A DNA stretch of 64,000 nucleotides from an uncultured Shewanella sp. (GCF_947497935.1 NZ_CANMIO010000003.1:310001-374000); one strand, 5' to 3'; counted from the stretch's first letter, positions 49,779-59,724 are shown. Numbers and translations are program-made. Notes: generated from the sequence alone by a model not told the origin.

Positions 49779-50447
49779 TTAATCGATTCCAGACTGATGA
49801 AAACCGACAAGTAACCGCCTAAAGGTATAGTTGATTCGAGCATTCCTAACCTTGAGGCGTTTAGGGAGCGAGTGCTCCCAATCCTTTTGCATCGGCCAAT
49901 GCATAATAAGCAAGTCGCCACTTTGCAGCTGTAGACAAATTTTTTGCTGAGTTTGTTTATGACGGATAAAAAAGTCTCGCGTCGCTCCAAGTGTCAGCGA
50001 CGCAATATCGCTAGCAGGCTCAATCTCAGGTTCATCATCGCTGTGCCAGCCCATGGAGTCATGTCCGTCCATATATTGATTAACCAAGACGCCATTACTA
50101 TTGAGCCCGTAATCTCTGGCGAGCTTTTGCCTCAATTTATAGGCGTATTTAGGCCAGGGCCGTGCTTCAATCAACAAACCTGAATAAAAATAATCACAGC
50201 CCCTATCGGCAAACCATACCTGATGACGTGGGATCTTGTGATATTTACCGTAAACCTGCACTTCAGGCTGGCTAAAAGGGTATTGTTTAGACTCGTTAAT
50301 CAGTGCCTCTTGTTGTTGATGATTAAGGTAACCCTTTACTAAAGTGTAGGGGGCTCCCCCTTGCACACTCCTGCTAAGGAGATCCTCTTGTGAAGGCTCA
50401 ATCTCGGATAAAGTAGGCGCATCAACCCCTAAATCTTCTTGTTTCAT
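49779..50447 (-). CDS. alkB: Alpha-ketoglutarate-dependent dioxygenase, AlkB family
   Basis: 222 aa. Fe(II)/2-oxoglutarate ligands are visible: His135 and Asp137 (GWHSDDEP), His192 (EHSLPK), and Arg204/Arg210 (RINYTFR). Predicted to repair alkylated DNA or RNA by oxidative demethylation; it looks closer to the ALKBH2-like branch than to E. coli AlkB, so the symbol is generic. Divergent from rlmG. No Ada-type box seen upstream. Confidence 0.9.
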   Translation of the reverse strand: MKQEDLGVDAPTLSEIEPSQEDLLSRSVQGGAPYTLVKGYLNHQQQEALINESKQYPFSQPEVQVYGKYHKIPRHQVWFADRGCDYFYSGLLIEARPWPKYAYKLRQKLARDYGLNSNGVLVNQYMDGHDSMGWHSDDEPEIEPASDIASLTLGATRDFFIRHKQTQQKICLQLQSGDLLIMHWPMQKDWEHSLPKRLKVRNARINYTFRRLLVGFHQSGID

Positions 50448-50552
50448 CGCCCCTCCTAGCCGTTAACAGCAGATATCATTATTGACATCATATACCTGAG
50501 ATCATAAATCTGCGATAATATGCGCCCTAATTTATTTGGTACTTATTGGCAT

Positions 50553-51794
50553 ATGACGACACAGTTTTCAGTATCGGGTATTGAACTCGAACTCTTCCGT
50601 TACCCTAGCAGACAAGAGTCTAACCTGCAGGCGTGGGACGCCGCCGATGAGCATCTTATAAAGCACATAATCGATACAGAACAAACCAGCGTGAGTACTG
50701 CGATTGTGAATGATGGTTTCGGTGCACTAACTGCAGGCTTATTATCAATTAGCCCTAGCTGGCCGCTCACATTAGAGACTGATGCTAAAACCAGCCAGTT
50801 GGGCACAAGCCAAAACCTTGAACGTAACCAGCTATCGCAAGAGTCGATAACTTGGGTGAATAGCCGTGATGAGCTGCCTCAGGGAATTGAGTTAGTGCTG
50901 ATGAAGCTGCCAAAAAATCTAAACTACTTTAGCCACCAGCTAAATAGACTGTCCCATGTACTACCAGCTGGTACTCAGGTTTTAATTGGCGCGAAAGCAA
51001 AGTCGATTAATAAGTCGCTACTGGAAACTATCCAGAAGAATTTAGGGCCTGCAAGTGCCAGCCTGACATGGAAGAAAACTCGAGTCATCACCTGTATCGC
51101 CGATGGCAAGGCTCGTGCTTTACCAAAGACAACGACTTGGTCAGTACCTGAGTTTAAGCTGCAGATCACCAATTTAAGTAACGTGTTTGCCGCCAATAAA
51201 CTCGATATTGGTGCTAGGATCATGCTCGATAACATGCCAAAAGGTGACTATAAGTCGATTGTCGATTTGGGCTGCGGTAACGGCATCTTAGGCTTACACG
51301 CTAAGCAGGTGTTTCCTGATGCTTATATCCACTTTATCGATGATTCTGAAATGGCTGTCGCTTCAGCAAGAGAAAACTGGGAGCTAAATCAATTAGATAA
51401 TCCAGCACTTGTTGGTGAACAGGCGACCTTTGGCTGGGATGACTGTTTAACTAATATGAGTGAAGGCTTCCGTCCAGATCTCATCTTGTGTAACCCTCCT
51501 TTCCATCAAGGTGAGGCCATTACCGACCATATTGCTTGGCAGATGTTCTTGGATGCCTTTAGACGTTTAAAAAATGGCGGAATTTTACATGTGGTAGGTA
51601 ACCGTCACTTGGCCTATCACGTCAAATTACAGCGTATTTTTAAGAACTGCACCACTGTGGCATCAAACGGTAAGTTTGTTATTTTACAGGCGCAAAAAAT
51701 CAGTAAAAAGGCACAAGATCCAGAGGTGGACTTAAGCTCTGACACTGAGACACCACATCCGCAAAGCGCATTGTACGGTAAGCCAAAAGCTTAA
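50553..51794 (+). CDS. rlmG: 23S rRNA (G1835-N2) methyltransferase
   Basis: 413 aa from [11 protein letters not shown]; an ATG 11 codons upstream is also open and neither has a strong Shine-Dalgarno. The N-terminal catalytically inactive domain (LQAWDAADE) is followed by a C-terminal Rossmann domain with [11 protein letters not shown] near residue 230 and the N2-guanine methyltransferase motif CNPPFHQG near 320. Matches RlmG rather than RsmC by its N-terminus. Converges with the next gene over a bidirectional terminator. Confidence 0.93.
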   Translation: MTTQFSVSGIELELFRYPSRQESNLQAWDAADEHLIKHIIDTEQTSVSTAIVNDGFGALTAGLLSISPSWPLTLETDAKTSQLGTSQNLERNQLSQESITWVNSRDELPQGIELVLMKLPKNLNYFSHQLNRLSHVLPAGTQVLIGAKAKSINKSLLETIQKNLGPASASLTWKKTRVITCIADGKARALPKTTTWSVPEFKLQITNLSNVFAANKLDIGARIMLDNMPKGDYKSIVDLGCGNGILGLHAKQVFPDAYIHFIDDSEMAVASARENWELNQLDNPALVGEQATFGWDDCLTNMSEGFRPDLILCNPPFHQGEAITDHIAWQMFLDAFRRLKNGGILHVVGNRHLAYHVKLQRIFKNCTTVASNGKFVILQAQKISKKAQDPEVDLSSDTETPHPQSALYGKPKA

Positions 51795-51812
51795 CCATAA
51801 GCGAATAAACTA

Positions 51813-51845
51813 AAAACGGTGAGCCAAGGCTCACCGTTTTGTTTT
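51813..51845. terminator. Bidirectional terminator between rlmG and the desaturase-family gene
   Basis: AAAACGGTGAGCC pairs with GGCTCACCGTTTT around AA, flanked by A and T runs. Confidence 0.92.
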
Positions 51846-51863
51846 TGATTATTTAAATAATCG

Positions 51864-52793
51864 CTACTTAAGCTCTGCTACCTGCTCTTCACGTTCATCT
51901 TCAATGTCTTGCCCTGCAGAGGCTTGCTCTGTCACCTGTAATGCCGCTGTTGCTGGCGGGGCAAATAACACCTTAAGCCTTTGCATGGGGCTCAAGTTAG
52001 GCGTCAATGCTTCTTTAAACATATCTTGCCACTCGGTAAAGGTTACCACCAGCGGATTAAAGCTATTAATTGGCTTAGTGATCCCGTACTCAACCGTTTC
52101 AACCTCCTTCTCAAAGGTGCCGAATAGTCGATCCCAAATAATCAAAATCCCAGCATAATTTTTATCTATATATTGTGGATTGCGGCCGTGATGGACTCGA
52201 TGATGAGATGGGGTATTAATCACCCACTCAAAAATGCCTAAAGACTTGATCGCCTGTGTATGGACAAAAAACTGTAACCCTAGATTGAGCAATACCACAA
52301 ACACCACCCAATTAGGGTCAAAACCGACTATGACTAGCGGCAGCCAGAATACCCACATCCCCGCCATTGGGTACATTAAGCTTTGCCTAAACGCAGTGCT
52401 AAAGTTCATATTCTCTGAACTATGGTGAGCCACATGAGCAGCCCACATCCAGCGAATACGGTGACTCGCTCGGTGGAACCAGTAATAACAGAAATCTTGC
52501 GCAACCATTAGCGCAATAAAAGTTGCTCCATTCATCTCTATATCGAAAAGCCGCCAACCGAAGAGCATCAGATATAACTTGGCGATAAGCAGTCCGGTAA
52601 GAATATCGGTCAATTGATGCATTGCCGCTAAGCCGAAGTTACACAACACCTCAGGCAAATGATAACGAGCATTGAGTGGTAGGCGGTTTCGTCTATCCCC
52701 CATATACCACTCGAGTAAGATACAGACGAAAAAAATCGGTGCGAGTACGAGTAGTAGCACTTCGGGGTGAGCTATCAGTGAATTAAAATCCAT
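51864..52793 (-). CDS. Sterol desaturase / fatty acid hydroxylase superfamily membrane protein
   Basis: 309 aa with four to five TM helices. The three His clusters of the di-iron site are YYWFHRASHR (about 106-115), HVAHHSSE (about 122-129) and HHRVHHGRNPQYIDKNYAG (about 200-218). Substrate unknown; bacterial members act on lipids, ether lipids or carotenoids. It lies next to a DUF2804 gene in the same direction. Confidence 0.9.
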   Translation of the reverse strand: MDFNSLIAHPEVLLLVLAPIFFVCILLEWYMGDRRNRLPLNARYHLPEVLCNFGLAAMHQLTDILTGLLIAKLYLMLFGWRLFDIEMNGATFIALMVAQDFCYYWFHRASHRIRWMWAAHVAHHSSENMNFSTAFRQSLMYPMAGMWVFWLPLVIVGFDPNWVVFVVLLNLGLQFFVHTQAIKSLGIFEWVINTPSHHRVHHGRNPQYIDKNYAGILIIWDRLFGTFEKEVETVEYGITKPINSFNPLVVTFTEWQDMFKEALTPNLSPMQRLKVLFAPPATAALQVTEQASAGQDIEDEREEQVAELK

Positions 52794-52914
52794 CTTATTT
52801 ATCCTTTTTATTCTTACTTATGATTCACGATTCTTATGTCTAACCAGTTTTGCAACTTTAAAGAATCGATTTCATCTGTTTTCGCCTATTCTTATTCTTG
52901 GCTGAAAAACGAGG

Positions 52915-54054
52915 CTACCAACGAGCAAAGTGGTCTTCCGTTAGCCCCAAAACATTATCGAGCCGATGCTTTTCACCCAAATTATCAACAATATAACCAT
53001 CAAAACGCCCTAAGTACTGCCTAAAATTACTCTTTAATAACCAAAGGTTGAGTTTCTCTTGGCGGCAGTTTTTCGGTGTAAATGTCAGCTCGACTTGGCC
53101 ATTGTCTGAATAAACTCGCCAACTTCCTGCCGATGTTTTGTTGTCTGTATGGCGGGTAAACTCAAAATGCACAGGGCCAAGAAGATGTCTTTCACCGTTA
53201 TGCCAAAATACATTCTCATGACAGCCCGTCTCATTCACGCCAGCGGCTAGATTAAGTCCTAAACTACCCTGCTCAGTTAAGCTGTTAATACTCGCCCAGC
53301 GCCAACTGGTTTCTCGTCGCATATAACCCGCACTAAAATCATAGCCCGCTGTGACTCTTTGCAATGGCTGCGGCTCATGGTTGATAATCAAACTGCCAGT
53401 TACCTTCAAGGCATTATGTTTTTGAGTATATGTCCAGCCGCTATAACCAGTAGGGTTACACATGGCCATTGGTAAACTCAGAGGCTGGGGCTGTAGATGT
53501 ACATTAGCCTCAATGCCTAATGTATTAAGTTGTAGCTGCCAATTACCTTGCTCAATAACAAATTCAACACTCCCATTTTTGCCCTTTATTTTGGCGCGGC
53601 CCTGCATCGGAGACTCTGACATCCGATAACCTAAACCGAGTGGCTTGAGCCAGCTCGTTTCTATTAGCTGGTTAGTTTTAATATCATAGAGATAACAGAA
53701 AGCACTGCCTATATAGCGAATATCCGCCAGTGCTACACCAATAACGTAATGGGGAGTCACTAAGCTAATAAACTGGAATTGCTTATAGTCGAAATGCTTC
53801 GCCCAGCTTGAGGCAGGTTTATCCATTTCGTTAAAGTAGCGGAATTTATCAATCCCTAACTGAGTGACTGGACCATCAAAATGGCCAAAAATAGCCTGCC
53901 CCATCTCATCGATTAATCGCTGTGGTGCCGCTGAGCTCGTCAATATTTTGGGCGTCCACTGAGCAGTATTCGTAGGCATAAGTCTTAGATCCCTGAAGCT
54001 TATTTGACCTTTTACTCTAACTGGAACTCGCTCTGGTGAAAAGCAGTTAGCCAT
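52915..54054 (-). CDS. DUF2804 family protein
   Basis: 379 aa, or 353 aa if it starts at MPTNTAQWTPKIL (a GGGA lies 12 nt before that ATG). No signal peptide or TM. Sequence blocks such as GPVHFEFTR and GYDFSAGYMRRETSWRWAS fit DUF2804, a beta-rich family of unknown function distantly reminiscent of lipocalin-like CrtC/AttH hydratases. Probably linked to lipid metabolism through its desaturase-family neighbour (inference). Confidence 0.82.
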   Translation of the reverse strand: MANCFSPERVPVRVKGQISFRDLRLMPTNTAQWTPKILTSSAAPQRLIDEMGQAIFGHFDGPVTQLGIDKFRYFNEMDKPASSWAKHFDYKQFQFISLVTPHYVIGVALADIRYIGSAFCYLYDIKTNQLIETSWLKPLGLGYRMSESPMQGRAKIKGKNGSVEFVIEQGNWQLQLNTLGIEANVHLQPQPLSLPMAMCNPTGYSGWTYTQKHNALKVTGSLIINHEPQPLQRVTAGYDFSAGYMRRETSWRWASINSLTEQGSLGLNLAAGVNETGCHENVFWHNGERHLLGPVHFEFTRHTDNKTSAGSWRVYSDNGQVELTFTPKNCRQEKLNLWLLKSNFRQYLGRFDGYIVDNLGEKHRLDNVLGLTEDHFARW

Positions 54055-54137
54055 AATTTTGTTGCAAACATGTAAACGGGTGGCATTTTATTATTTAACG
54101 CCCAAATGTTTCTATCGAACGCCTAAGCTTGTACAGC

Positions 54138-54704
54138 TCAAAATCGGTAATTGATGCCGATCGAAATGTTATTAACCGTCATTTCTTGAATAGGTAAATA
54201 TTGATACTCTGCCGTAACACCGATCCCAGACTTAAAATCCATGCCCCATCCAACCGCCACAAACATATCTGAGCCATGACTCGATACTTCACGTGAAGGC
54301 TCTTGGTTCCATATATTGGTCACTTTATATTTAAGATGAGATTGGCCAACACCGACTTTGGCAAATAGCTTATTGGCTTGGGATAAATAAACTTGACTAT
54401 ATACAGAGCCTCTAACACCGGTATAACGCATGTCTTGTACGTCAAACAACACACCTCCTAATGTATTTAACACTCCGCCCGTTCCAGCATAGGTCGCCGC
54501 TTCAATACCAAAATACTCAGATAGCATATAGCGATAAAATAACTCGGTATTTATGCCATCGCTCACACCTAGCTCCTCGCCATCAAAAGACTCAAAATCT
54601 TGTAACCCTATACCGATAGTGCCTCCGACTATATGCTCAGCCCGAACAGTCAGACTAGTCACCATAACCATCACCACTAACGCCAACCTCAATTTCATCA
54701 CCAC
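54138..54704 (-). CDS. Outer-membrane beta-barrel protein
   Basis: 188 aa. Signal peptide LRLALVVMVMVTSLTVRAE, then alternating amphipathic strands and a C-terminal INYRF ending in Phe, the BAM-recognition signature. It resembles small eight-stranded OmpA/OmpX-like barrels (PF13505 type). Role unknown; monocistronic. Confidence 0.85.
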   Translation of the reverse strand: MVMKLRLALVVMVMVTSLTVRAEHIVGGTIGIGLQDFESFDGEELGVSDGINTELFYRYMLSEYFGIEAATYAGTGGVLNTLGGVLFDVQDMRYTGVRGSVYSQVYLSQANKLFAKVGVGQSHLKYKVTNIWNQEPSREVSSHGSDMFVAVGWGMDFKSGIGVTAEYQYLPIQEMTVNNISIGINYRF

Positions 54705-54883
54705 ACTCTATGTCAACTATTATGGATCTCTAGTCTATAAGGGAGGCCTTAAGCGCAACTGAACTAAAACCTTATCCGCCCAAACTATCTTTAGTTCTGC
54801 TAATAAAAAATCGAGCTAGATCTGGAATACCAACTCGCTTCTGGTATGCTGAGACCATCAATTTTTTGCTAATTTATAAAATA

Positions 54884-55450
54884 ATGAAATCTTTACTTTT
54901 AGTCGTTGCAGCCGCGGTATCAATTGTAGGCTGCGCCAGCCAAGGCCCTTCACATATCGCGTTAAACCCAGAAGTACCATCTATTACTCAACAAACAGAA
55001 GTAGAGCTTCCGGTTGCGCTACAAACGATTGATACTCGCTCGGCAAACTTCATCGTACGCTTCAATGACGGCGATAAAGCCGCACGCCTAGTCAGCCCGA
55101 CTGAAGCGCCTCGCGTTCAGATGGACCAAGTATTTAGAGATGGCTTTACTCAAGCGGGCTATCGTATTGATCCAAGTTCGGTAAATCACATGCAGTTCCA
55201 GTTAGAACAGCTACTAACCGATGTCGACGAAAGTACATTTGGCTTCGAAGCCAATAGCCAGATTATTATCAATGTTATCGCTAAAAACGCCAATCAAGAG
55301 CTCACAAAACGCTATCGCGCCAAGGGGCGCCTAAAAGGTCCATTTAGCGCCGACTTTGCTACACTTGAGCTTGAAATGAACAAGCTGCTCGGTGAGCTAA
55401 CCCGCGACATCATTAACGATCCTGAACTGAACCAATTCATTCAGCAGTAA
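54884..55450 (+). CDS. YajG-family lipoprotein
   Basis: 188 aa from MKSLLLVVAAAVSIVGCAS, lipobox IVGC with Cys17. The body (LQTIDTRSANFIVRF, GYRIDP, LTRDIINDPELNQFI) fits the YajG (PF03923) family of uncharacterised lipoproteins. Just upstream of a periplasmic cyclophilin and possibly co-transcribed (49-nt gap). Near ampG-like MFS as in E. coli, where yajG-ampG are neighbours. Confidence 0.88.
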   Translation: MKSLLLVVAAAVSIVGCASQGPSHIALNPEVPSITQQTEVELPVALQTIDTRSANFIVRFNDGDKAARLVSPTEAPRVQMDQVFRDGFTQAGYRIDPSSVNHMQFQLEQLLTDVDESTFGFEANSQIIINVIAKNANQELTKRYRAKGRLKGPFSADFATLELEMNKLLGELTRDIINDPELNQFIQQ

Positions 55451-55499
55451 AAATTAAGCTCAGGTTAGCAGTACTCAACTTGCCATTAAAAGGAACATT

Positions 55500-56096
55500 A
55501 TGAAAACTTGGATTTCTAAGCTACTTGCTTCATTGACTCTGCTAGCTGCGAGCCAGCTTTCCTATGCGGTAGATATTCAGCCCAACACTCTTTATCCTCA
55601 AGTTGAGCTAGATACCAGCATGGGCAAGATAATCGTGGAGCTAGACAGAACACGCTCGCCTATCACTGTCGATAACTTTCTCACCTATGTTGTCAAAGGT
55701 CACTATGACAACACCTTGTTTCACAGAGTGATTAGCGATTTCGTGGTACAAGGTGGTGGTTTAGACTTGAACAAGGAAGAGAGGCCGACCGATAAGCCCA
55801 TCGTTAACGAATCGGGTAACGGCCTATCTAACCTAACAGGTACCATTGCCATGGCCAGAGAGGCCGAGCCCCATACTGCCACCAGCCAGTTCTACTTTAA
55901 TGTTGTCGATAATGAAAAATTAGATCCCTCATCGCGCCGCTGGGGCTATACGGTTTTTGGCGAAGTGACCTCAGGCATGGAAGTATTGCAGGCCATGTCG
56001 CAGGTGCCTACTGATTTTAATACTCAAGTAGAGTGGCCTGACTTCCCAGTGCAAGATATTGTTTTGAAAAAGGCGACACTATTACCACGTAACTAA
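55500..56096 (+). CDS. Periplasmic cyclophilin-type peptidyl-prolyl isomerase
   Basis: 198 aa. Signal peptide to about residue 23 (AASQLSYAVD). The cyclophilin core has VDNFLTYVVKGHYDNTLFHR, FVVQGGG and TATSQFYFNV; Arg and Phe of the catalytic FHRV are present. PpiA-like folding helper in the periplasm. AAAGGA lies 6 nt before the start. Confidence 0.93.
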   Translation: MKTWISKLLASLTLLAASQLSYAVDIQPNTLYPQVELDTSMGKIIVELDRTRSPITVDNFLTYVVKGHYDNTLFHRVISDFVVQGGGLDLNKEERPTDKPIVNESGNGLSNLTGTIAMAREAEPHTATSQFYFNVVDNEKLDPSSRRWGYTVFGEVTSGMEVLQAMSQVPTDFNTQVEWPDFPVQDIVLKKATLLPRN

Positions 56097-56213
56097 CAGC
56101 CAATATTCAGCCAACTTCAATCTTGAAATATTTTGAAATAATTTGAATTTTTTTGAGCAAAAGCCCTAATCTTGTGCCTATACTTATTTCGTTAAGTAAA
56201 AGGAGGCGGCTCA

Positions 56214-56534
56214 ATGACACCAAATCAGTTCATTGACGATAAAGCGCCCCAGCTGGCTTTCTATGGAAAAGCGTTTTTGAGTGATCAACTCGATTTCAAT
56301 GAGATCCAGTTATACCTATGGGACACCCTAGAAGAATGGCAGATGTACAATCATCAGGGTGATGCGCAAACAGATATGGAACGTGTGTTTTGGCACCTAC
56401 TACACGCCTTTGACAGGTGGCCCAGTTGGGCTATTAGAGGCAATCAATTTTTGCGAAAGCAGATAGATGATTGTTGTGACTACCTCAGTATTGGTGGTCA
56501 AATTCCTCAAGGCTGTATAGGGATCAGGCCCTAG
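56214..56534 (+). CDS. Conserved-looking hypothetical protein (106 aa)
   Basis: Not recognised. AGGAGG lies 7 nt before the ATG. Trp-rich and acidic, likely helical: LYLWDTLEEWQMYNHQGD, ERVFWHLLHAFDRWPSWAI. Two adjacent cysteines in DDCCDYL could bind metal. No signal or TM. Own terminator, so a stand-alone cytosolic protein. Confidence 0.7.
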   Translation: MTPNQFIDDKAPQLAFYGKAFLSDQLDFNEIQLYLWDTLEEWQMYNHQGDAQTDMERVFWHLLHAFDRWPSWAIRGNQFLRKQIDDCCDYLSIGGQIPQGCIGIRP

Positions 56535-56587
56535 TGACATAATTGACATACAATAATATCCACCAAAAGAGCAAACTAGCTCTACCT

Positions 56588-56622
56588 AAGCCCAGGCCAA
56601 CACTTTCGGTCTGGGCTTTTTA
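56588..56622 (+). terminator. Terminator after the 106-aa ORF
   Basis: AAGCCCAG pairs with CTGGGCTT, with an inner GCC/GGT extension, followed by TTTTAC. Confidence 0.88.
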
Positions 56623-56722
56623 CTGTCTTCCTAGTATAAACAGGTTAAATCTCGCTAAATATCTTGAACCTCACTGCGCTGAACCGTAAGATTTAGACAA
56701 CTCACTCCAGCAAAGCTTGTTT

Positions 56723-58159
56723 ATGTCTTCTGCATTCGTGCCCTCTTTTTTTCAGCGCTTAAAAGACGCCGCATCAATTTATTGCCACAAAAGGGTATTA
56801 ATTTTATTACTGCTTGGTTTTTCGGCTGGCTTACCCTTAATGCTGGTATTTTCCACCCTATCATTTTGGTTAAGAGAAGCCGGAGTAGACCGAACTGCGA
56901 TTGGTTACTTTAGCTGGATAGCCTTGGCCTACGGATTCAAGTGGGCCTGGTCACCATTAGTCGACAGAATGTCTCTACCGATATTTACCCGACTGCTAGG
57001 CCGCAGGCGCGGTTGGATGATGTTCGCTCAATTGCTGCTTGTCGCGGCCATCGTCGGCATGAGCCAGAGTGACCCCCTTGCCGATCTTGAAAGACTGGCG
57101 CTGTTCGCCTTAATGGTCGCCTTTGCCTCTGCAACACAAGATATTGTCATCGATGCATTTCGTATTGAATCGGCGCCAGTAAAAATGCAAGCTGCGCTGG
57201 CTGCAGCTTATCAAGTGGGTTACCGCAGTGCGATGATTGTGGCCACAGCAGGTGCGCTCACAATTGCGGCATGGATCGAACCCAATAACGATGCTTATAG
57301 CTTGGTCTCTTGGCAGACAGCTTATATCGTAATGGCAGGACTGATGTCTATCGGCATATTAACCACCTTGTTTAGTACTGAGCCTAGCGTAGAGACCAAG
57401 GAGGTCGACAAGAAAGAGGCCGAATTAAAGGTTAAGTTTGCCGCACGTTACCCAAAATTCATCGCCGCTAGTTTATCTTGGCTGTATACCGCTAGCGTGT
57501 TGCCATTTATCGATTTCTTTAAGCGTTATGGTCGCAGCGCCATTCTTATTCTACTGCTGATCTCTTGCTACCGAATTTCTGATATCGTGATGGGGATAAT
57601 GGCTAATGTGTTCTACGTAGATATGGGCTTCTCAAAAACTGAAATTGCCACCTTAAGTAAGGTCTATGGCCTGATAATGACCTTGGTTGGCGCCGGCGCC
57701 GGCGGCCTACTGATCGCGCGTTATGGTACCATGAAGATATTATTTTTAGGGGCCTTTCTGGTGGCGGTGACCAATTTACTTTTTGCCTATCAAGCCATGA
57801 TTGGTTATAACGTCAGCTTCCTAACCTTTGCTATCTCAGTCGATAACTTCAGTGCCGGTATCGCTACTGCAGCCTTTATTGCATACCTGTCGAGCTTAAC
57901 CAGCAGTGGCTACAGTGCGACTCAATACGCACTGTTATCTTCTATTATGTTGCTGTTCCCTAAGTTTATAGCAGGCTTCTCGGGTGCCTATATCGATGCC
58001 TATGACTATGTCAGTTTTTTCATCGCAGCAAGTTTGATTGGCTTCCCAGTACTTGGGCTGATTATGCTGGTGCAAAAGTATGCGCCGAATCCCAACCAAA
58101 GTGAGCTAAGTGAGAGTGACTTAGTAGAGCAAGAGAGCCCTAAAAAGCTAGGAAGTTAG
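56723..58159 (+). CDS. ampG: AmpG-type MFS permease (muropeptide transporter)
   Basis: 478 aa, about 12-14 TM helices. Near-N-terminal GFSAGLPLMLVFSTLSFWLREAG matches AmpG (written as GFSAGLPLMLVFSTLSFWL), as do IALAYGFKWAWSPLVDR and FASATQDIVIDAFRIE. Imports GlcNAc-anhydromuramyl peptides for cell-wall recycling and AmpC induction. The stop TAG lies inside an 8-bp tandem repeat. Confidence 0.9.
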   Translation: MSSAFVPSFFQRLKDAASIYCHKRVLILLLLGFSAGLPLMLVFSTLSFWLREAGVDRTAIGYFSWIALAYGFKWAWSPLVDRMSLPIFTRLLGRRRGWMMFAQLLLVAAIVGMSQSDPLADLERLALFALMVAFASATQDIVIDAFRIESAPVKMQAALAAAYQVGYRSAMIVATAGALTIAAWIEPNNDAYSLVSWQTAYIVMAGLMSIGILTTLFSTEPSVETKEVDKKEAELKVKFAARYPKFIAASLSWLYTASVLPFIDFFKRYGRSAILILLLISCYRISDIVMGIMANVFYVDMGFSKTEIATLSKVYGLIMTLVGAGAGGLLIARYGTMKILFLGAFLVAVTNLLFAYQAMIGYNVSFLTFAISVDNFSAGIATAAFIAYLSSLTSSGYSATQYALLSSIMLLFPKFIAGFSGAYIDAYDYVSFFIAASLIGFPVLGLIMLVQKYAPNPNQSELSESDLVEQESPKKLGS

Positions 58160-58195
58160 GAAGTTAGGAAGTTAGGAAGTTAGGAAGCTAGGAAG
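58148..58195 (+). repeat. 8-bp tandem repeat at the ampG stop
   Basis: Six units of YTAGGAAG (CTAGGAAG, four TTAGGAAG, CTAGGAAG), then a decayed CTAAAAGA. The ampG stop codon TAG is in the second unit. Because the unit is not a multiple of three, length change within the first two units would alter the C-terminus. Confidence 0.85.
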
Positions 58196-58409
58196 CTAAA
58201 AGAAAACTGATAGTTACCAGTCTTGATAACCAGTGGTATAAATAACCAACAAGTGAGTAAAATAGGTAACTCATTTGATTTTAGATAATGCAAACTGGCT
58301 AACAAAAACGTAAAACCTTAAAAACAAACAACTTTTATCATTGGCCTTTTATTTGCTTATCTTTATTTACTTATAATGTGACTCACTTGGAATAGTAAAA
58401 GGAAAGAAT

Positions 58410-58643
58410 ATGGATATTGGTCAGATTGTTATCGTTGCGATTATTGTTTTTGCCATCTTTGGAACTGACTTTTTTAAATACCGTTTTCGTATGAAACAGC
58501 TTGAAGCGAAGATCGACAGCAGTGACAAAATGAAGCTGATTGATGAGGTAAAAAGCATCCAGCACCGTTTAGTGGTTCTAGAAAAAATCATTACCGACAA
58601 GGGCTATGAGGTTAACGAAGAAATTAATAAACTAAAAGATTAA
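58410..58643 (+). CDS. PspB-like small membrane protein
   Basis: 77 aa. One N-terminal TM helix (about 4-20, IVIVAIIVFAIFG), then a charged coiled coil (KLIDEVKSIQHRLVVLEKII). The layout equals PspB of the phage-shock response, but residue identity is low and no pspA/pspC lies nearby, so the role is only suggested. Confidence 0.7.
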   Translation: MDIGQIVIVAIIVFAIFGTDFFKYRFRMKQLEAKIDSSDKMKLIDEVKSIQHRLVVLEKIITDKGYEVNEEINKLKD

Positions 58644-58655
58644 CCTTGAAGACAA

Positions 58656-58676
58656 AGGCTGCCAGCATGGCAGCCC
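58656..58676. terminator. Hairpin between the PspB-like gene and yajQ
   Basis: AGGCTGCCA pairs with TGGCAGCCT around GCA. Neither side has a long T-run, so termination is uncertain for the two converging genes. Confidence 0.5.
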
Positions 58677-58701
58677 TAATCTAGACGAAGACAACTAAAG
58701 A

Positions 58702-59187
58702 TTAGTCTCTGAAGTTATTAAACTGGAATGGCTGACCTAGCTCAGCTTCACGAGCCAATGCCATCACCTGTTGCAAATCATCGCGCTTCTTACCTGTAAC
58801 ACGTACAGAATCACCTTGAATCGAAGACTGCACCTTAAGCTTGCTGTCTTTAATTAGCTTCACTAACTTCTTAGCGACTAAGGTTTCAATCCCCTCTTTA
58901 AACTTCACTTTTAAAGAGAAGGTCTTACCGCTGTGAACCGCTTTTTCATCAACGTCCATCGACTTAGGATCGACATCGCGCTTACTCATCTGCATACGCA
59001 GAATATCAACTAACTGACGACACTGAAAATCATCTTCGGCTGTTAAGGTCACGACATGATCTTTGTATTCGATGCTAGCTTCCTTGCCGCGAAAGTCGAA
59101 GCGACCTTTCAATTCACGAACAGAATTATCAACCGCGTTACGCAGTTCAACTTCATTCACTTCTGAAACAATATCCATTGAAGGCAT
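58702..59187 (-). CDS. yajQ: YajQ-family nucleotide-binding protein
   Basis: 161 aa from [14 protein letters not shown], with AAGGA 8 nt upstream; a longer frame adds 15 residues. DUF520 fold with two RRM-like halves ([38 protein letters not shown]). Binds nucleotides; in Xanthomonas a homolog senses cyclic-di-GMP. Cytosolic. Confidence 0.95.
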   Translation of the reverse strand: MPSMDIVSEVNEVELRNAVDNSVRELKGRFDFRGKEASIEYKDHVVTLTAEDDFQCRQLVDILRMQMSKRDVDPKSMDVDEKAVHSGKTFSLKVKFKEGIETLVAKKLVKLIKDSKLKVQSSIQGDSVRVTGKKRDDLQQVMALAREAELGQPFQFNNFRD

Positions 59188-59312
59188 AAGTTTGGTCCTT
59201 AAAAAATTACTGTAGCCGTATTTTACGCACACAGCCTCCGAACTTGAAGTAAATAAACCATAAAAGCACAGGAAATTGTGGGTTGTTGATGACTTTACCG
59301 GCGGGTTTTCTT

Positions 59313-59717
59313 ATGATTAAGACAAATAACATAGATGCATACGACGTGATAAACAGACAAACAATTTTTAAATGGGCGTTGGCTTTAATGCTTATTCTGG
59401 TGAGTTACTTAGTTTTCTCAAAACCCAGTTACCCTACAGGGATCCCTAATTTCGATAAAATTGGTCACGTTGGTAGTTTCTTTGTCTTGTCATACCTAAC
59501 CTACTTAGCCTTTAAGCCTAAGTGGTACACGCTGGCGGTTATTTTAGCGAGCTACGCGGTATTTATCGAGGCTGTACAATCGCAACTCTCTTATCGTAGC
59601 GCTTCCTTAGCCGATTTTCTTGCCGATATGGTGGGGATCTCCCTGTTTTACTTTACGCATTGGCTTTATTGTCGTTACTTTAAAGCCACTAAGCTCACCG
59701 ATCCTGATCTGCAGTAA
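59313..59717 (+). CDS. VanZ-like membrane protein
   Basis: 134 aa from MIKTNNIDAYD, or about 8-10 residues longer with an upstream start. Four hydrophobic helices. Typical VanZ features are NFDKIGHVGSFFVLSYLTYLAF and FIEAVQSQLSYRSASLADFLADMVGI. Function in this family is unknown outside teicoplanin resistance. It is followed 8 nt later by the reductase gene. Confidence 0.82.
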   Translation: MIKTNNIDAYDVINRQTIFKWALALMLILVSYLVFSKPSYPTGIPNFDKIGHVGSFFVLSYLTYLAFKPKWYTLAVILASYAVFIEAVQSQLSYRSASLADFLADMVGISLFYFTHWLYCRYFKATKLTDPDLQ

Positions 59718-59724
59718 CCTAAAT

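Noticed and set aside
52836..53024. 62-codon plus-strand ORF at the end of the DUF2804 gene
   Set aside because: Antisense to a clear gene for two thirds of its length; no start signal.
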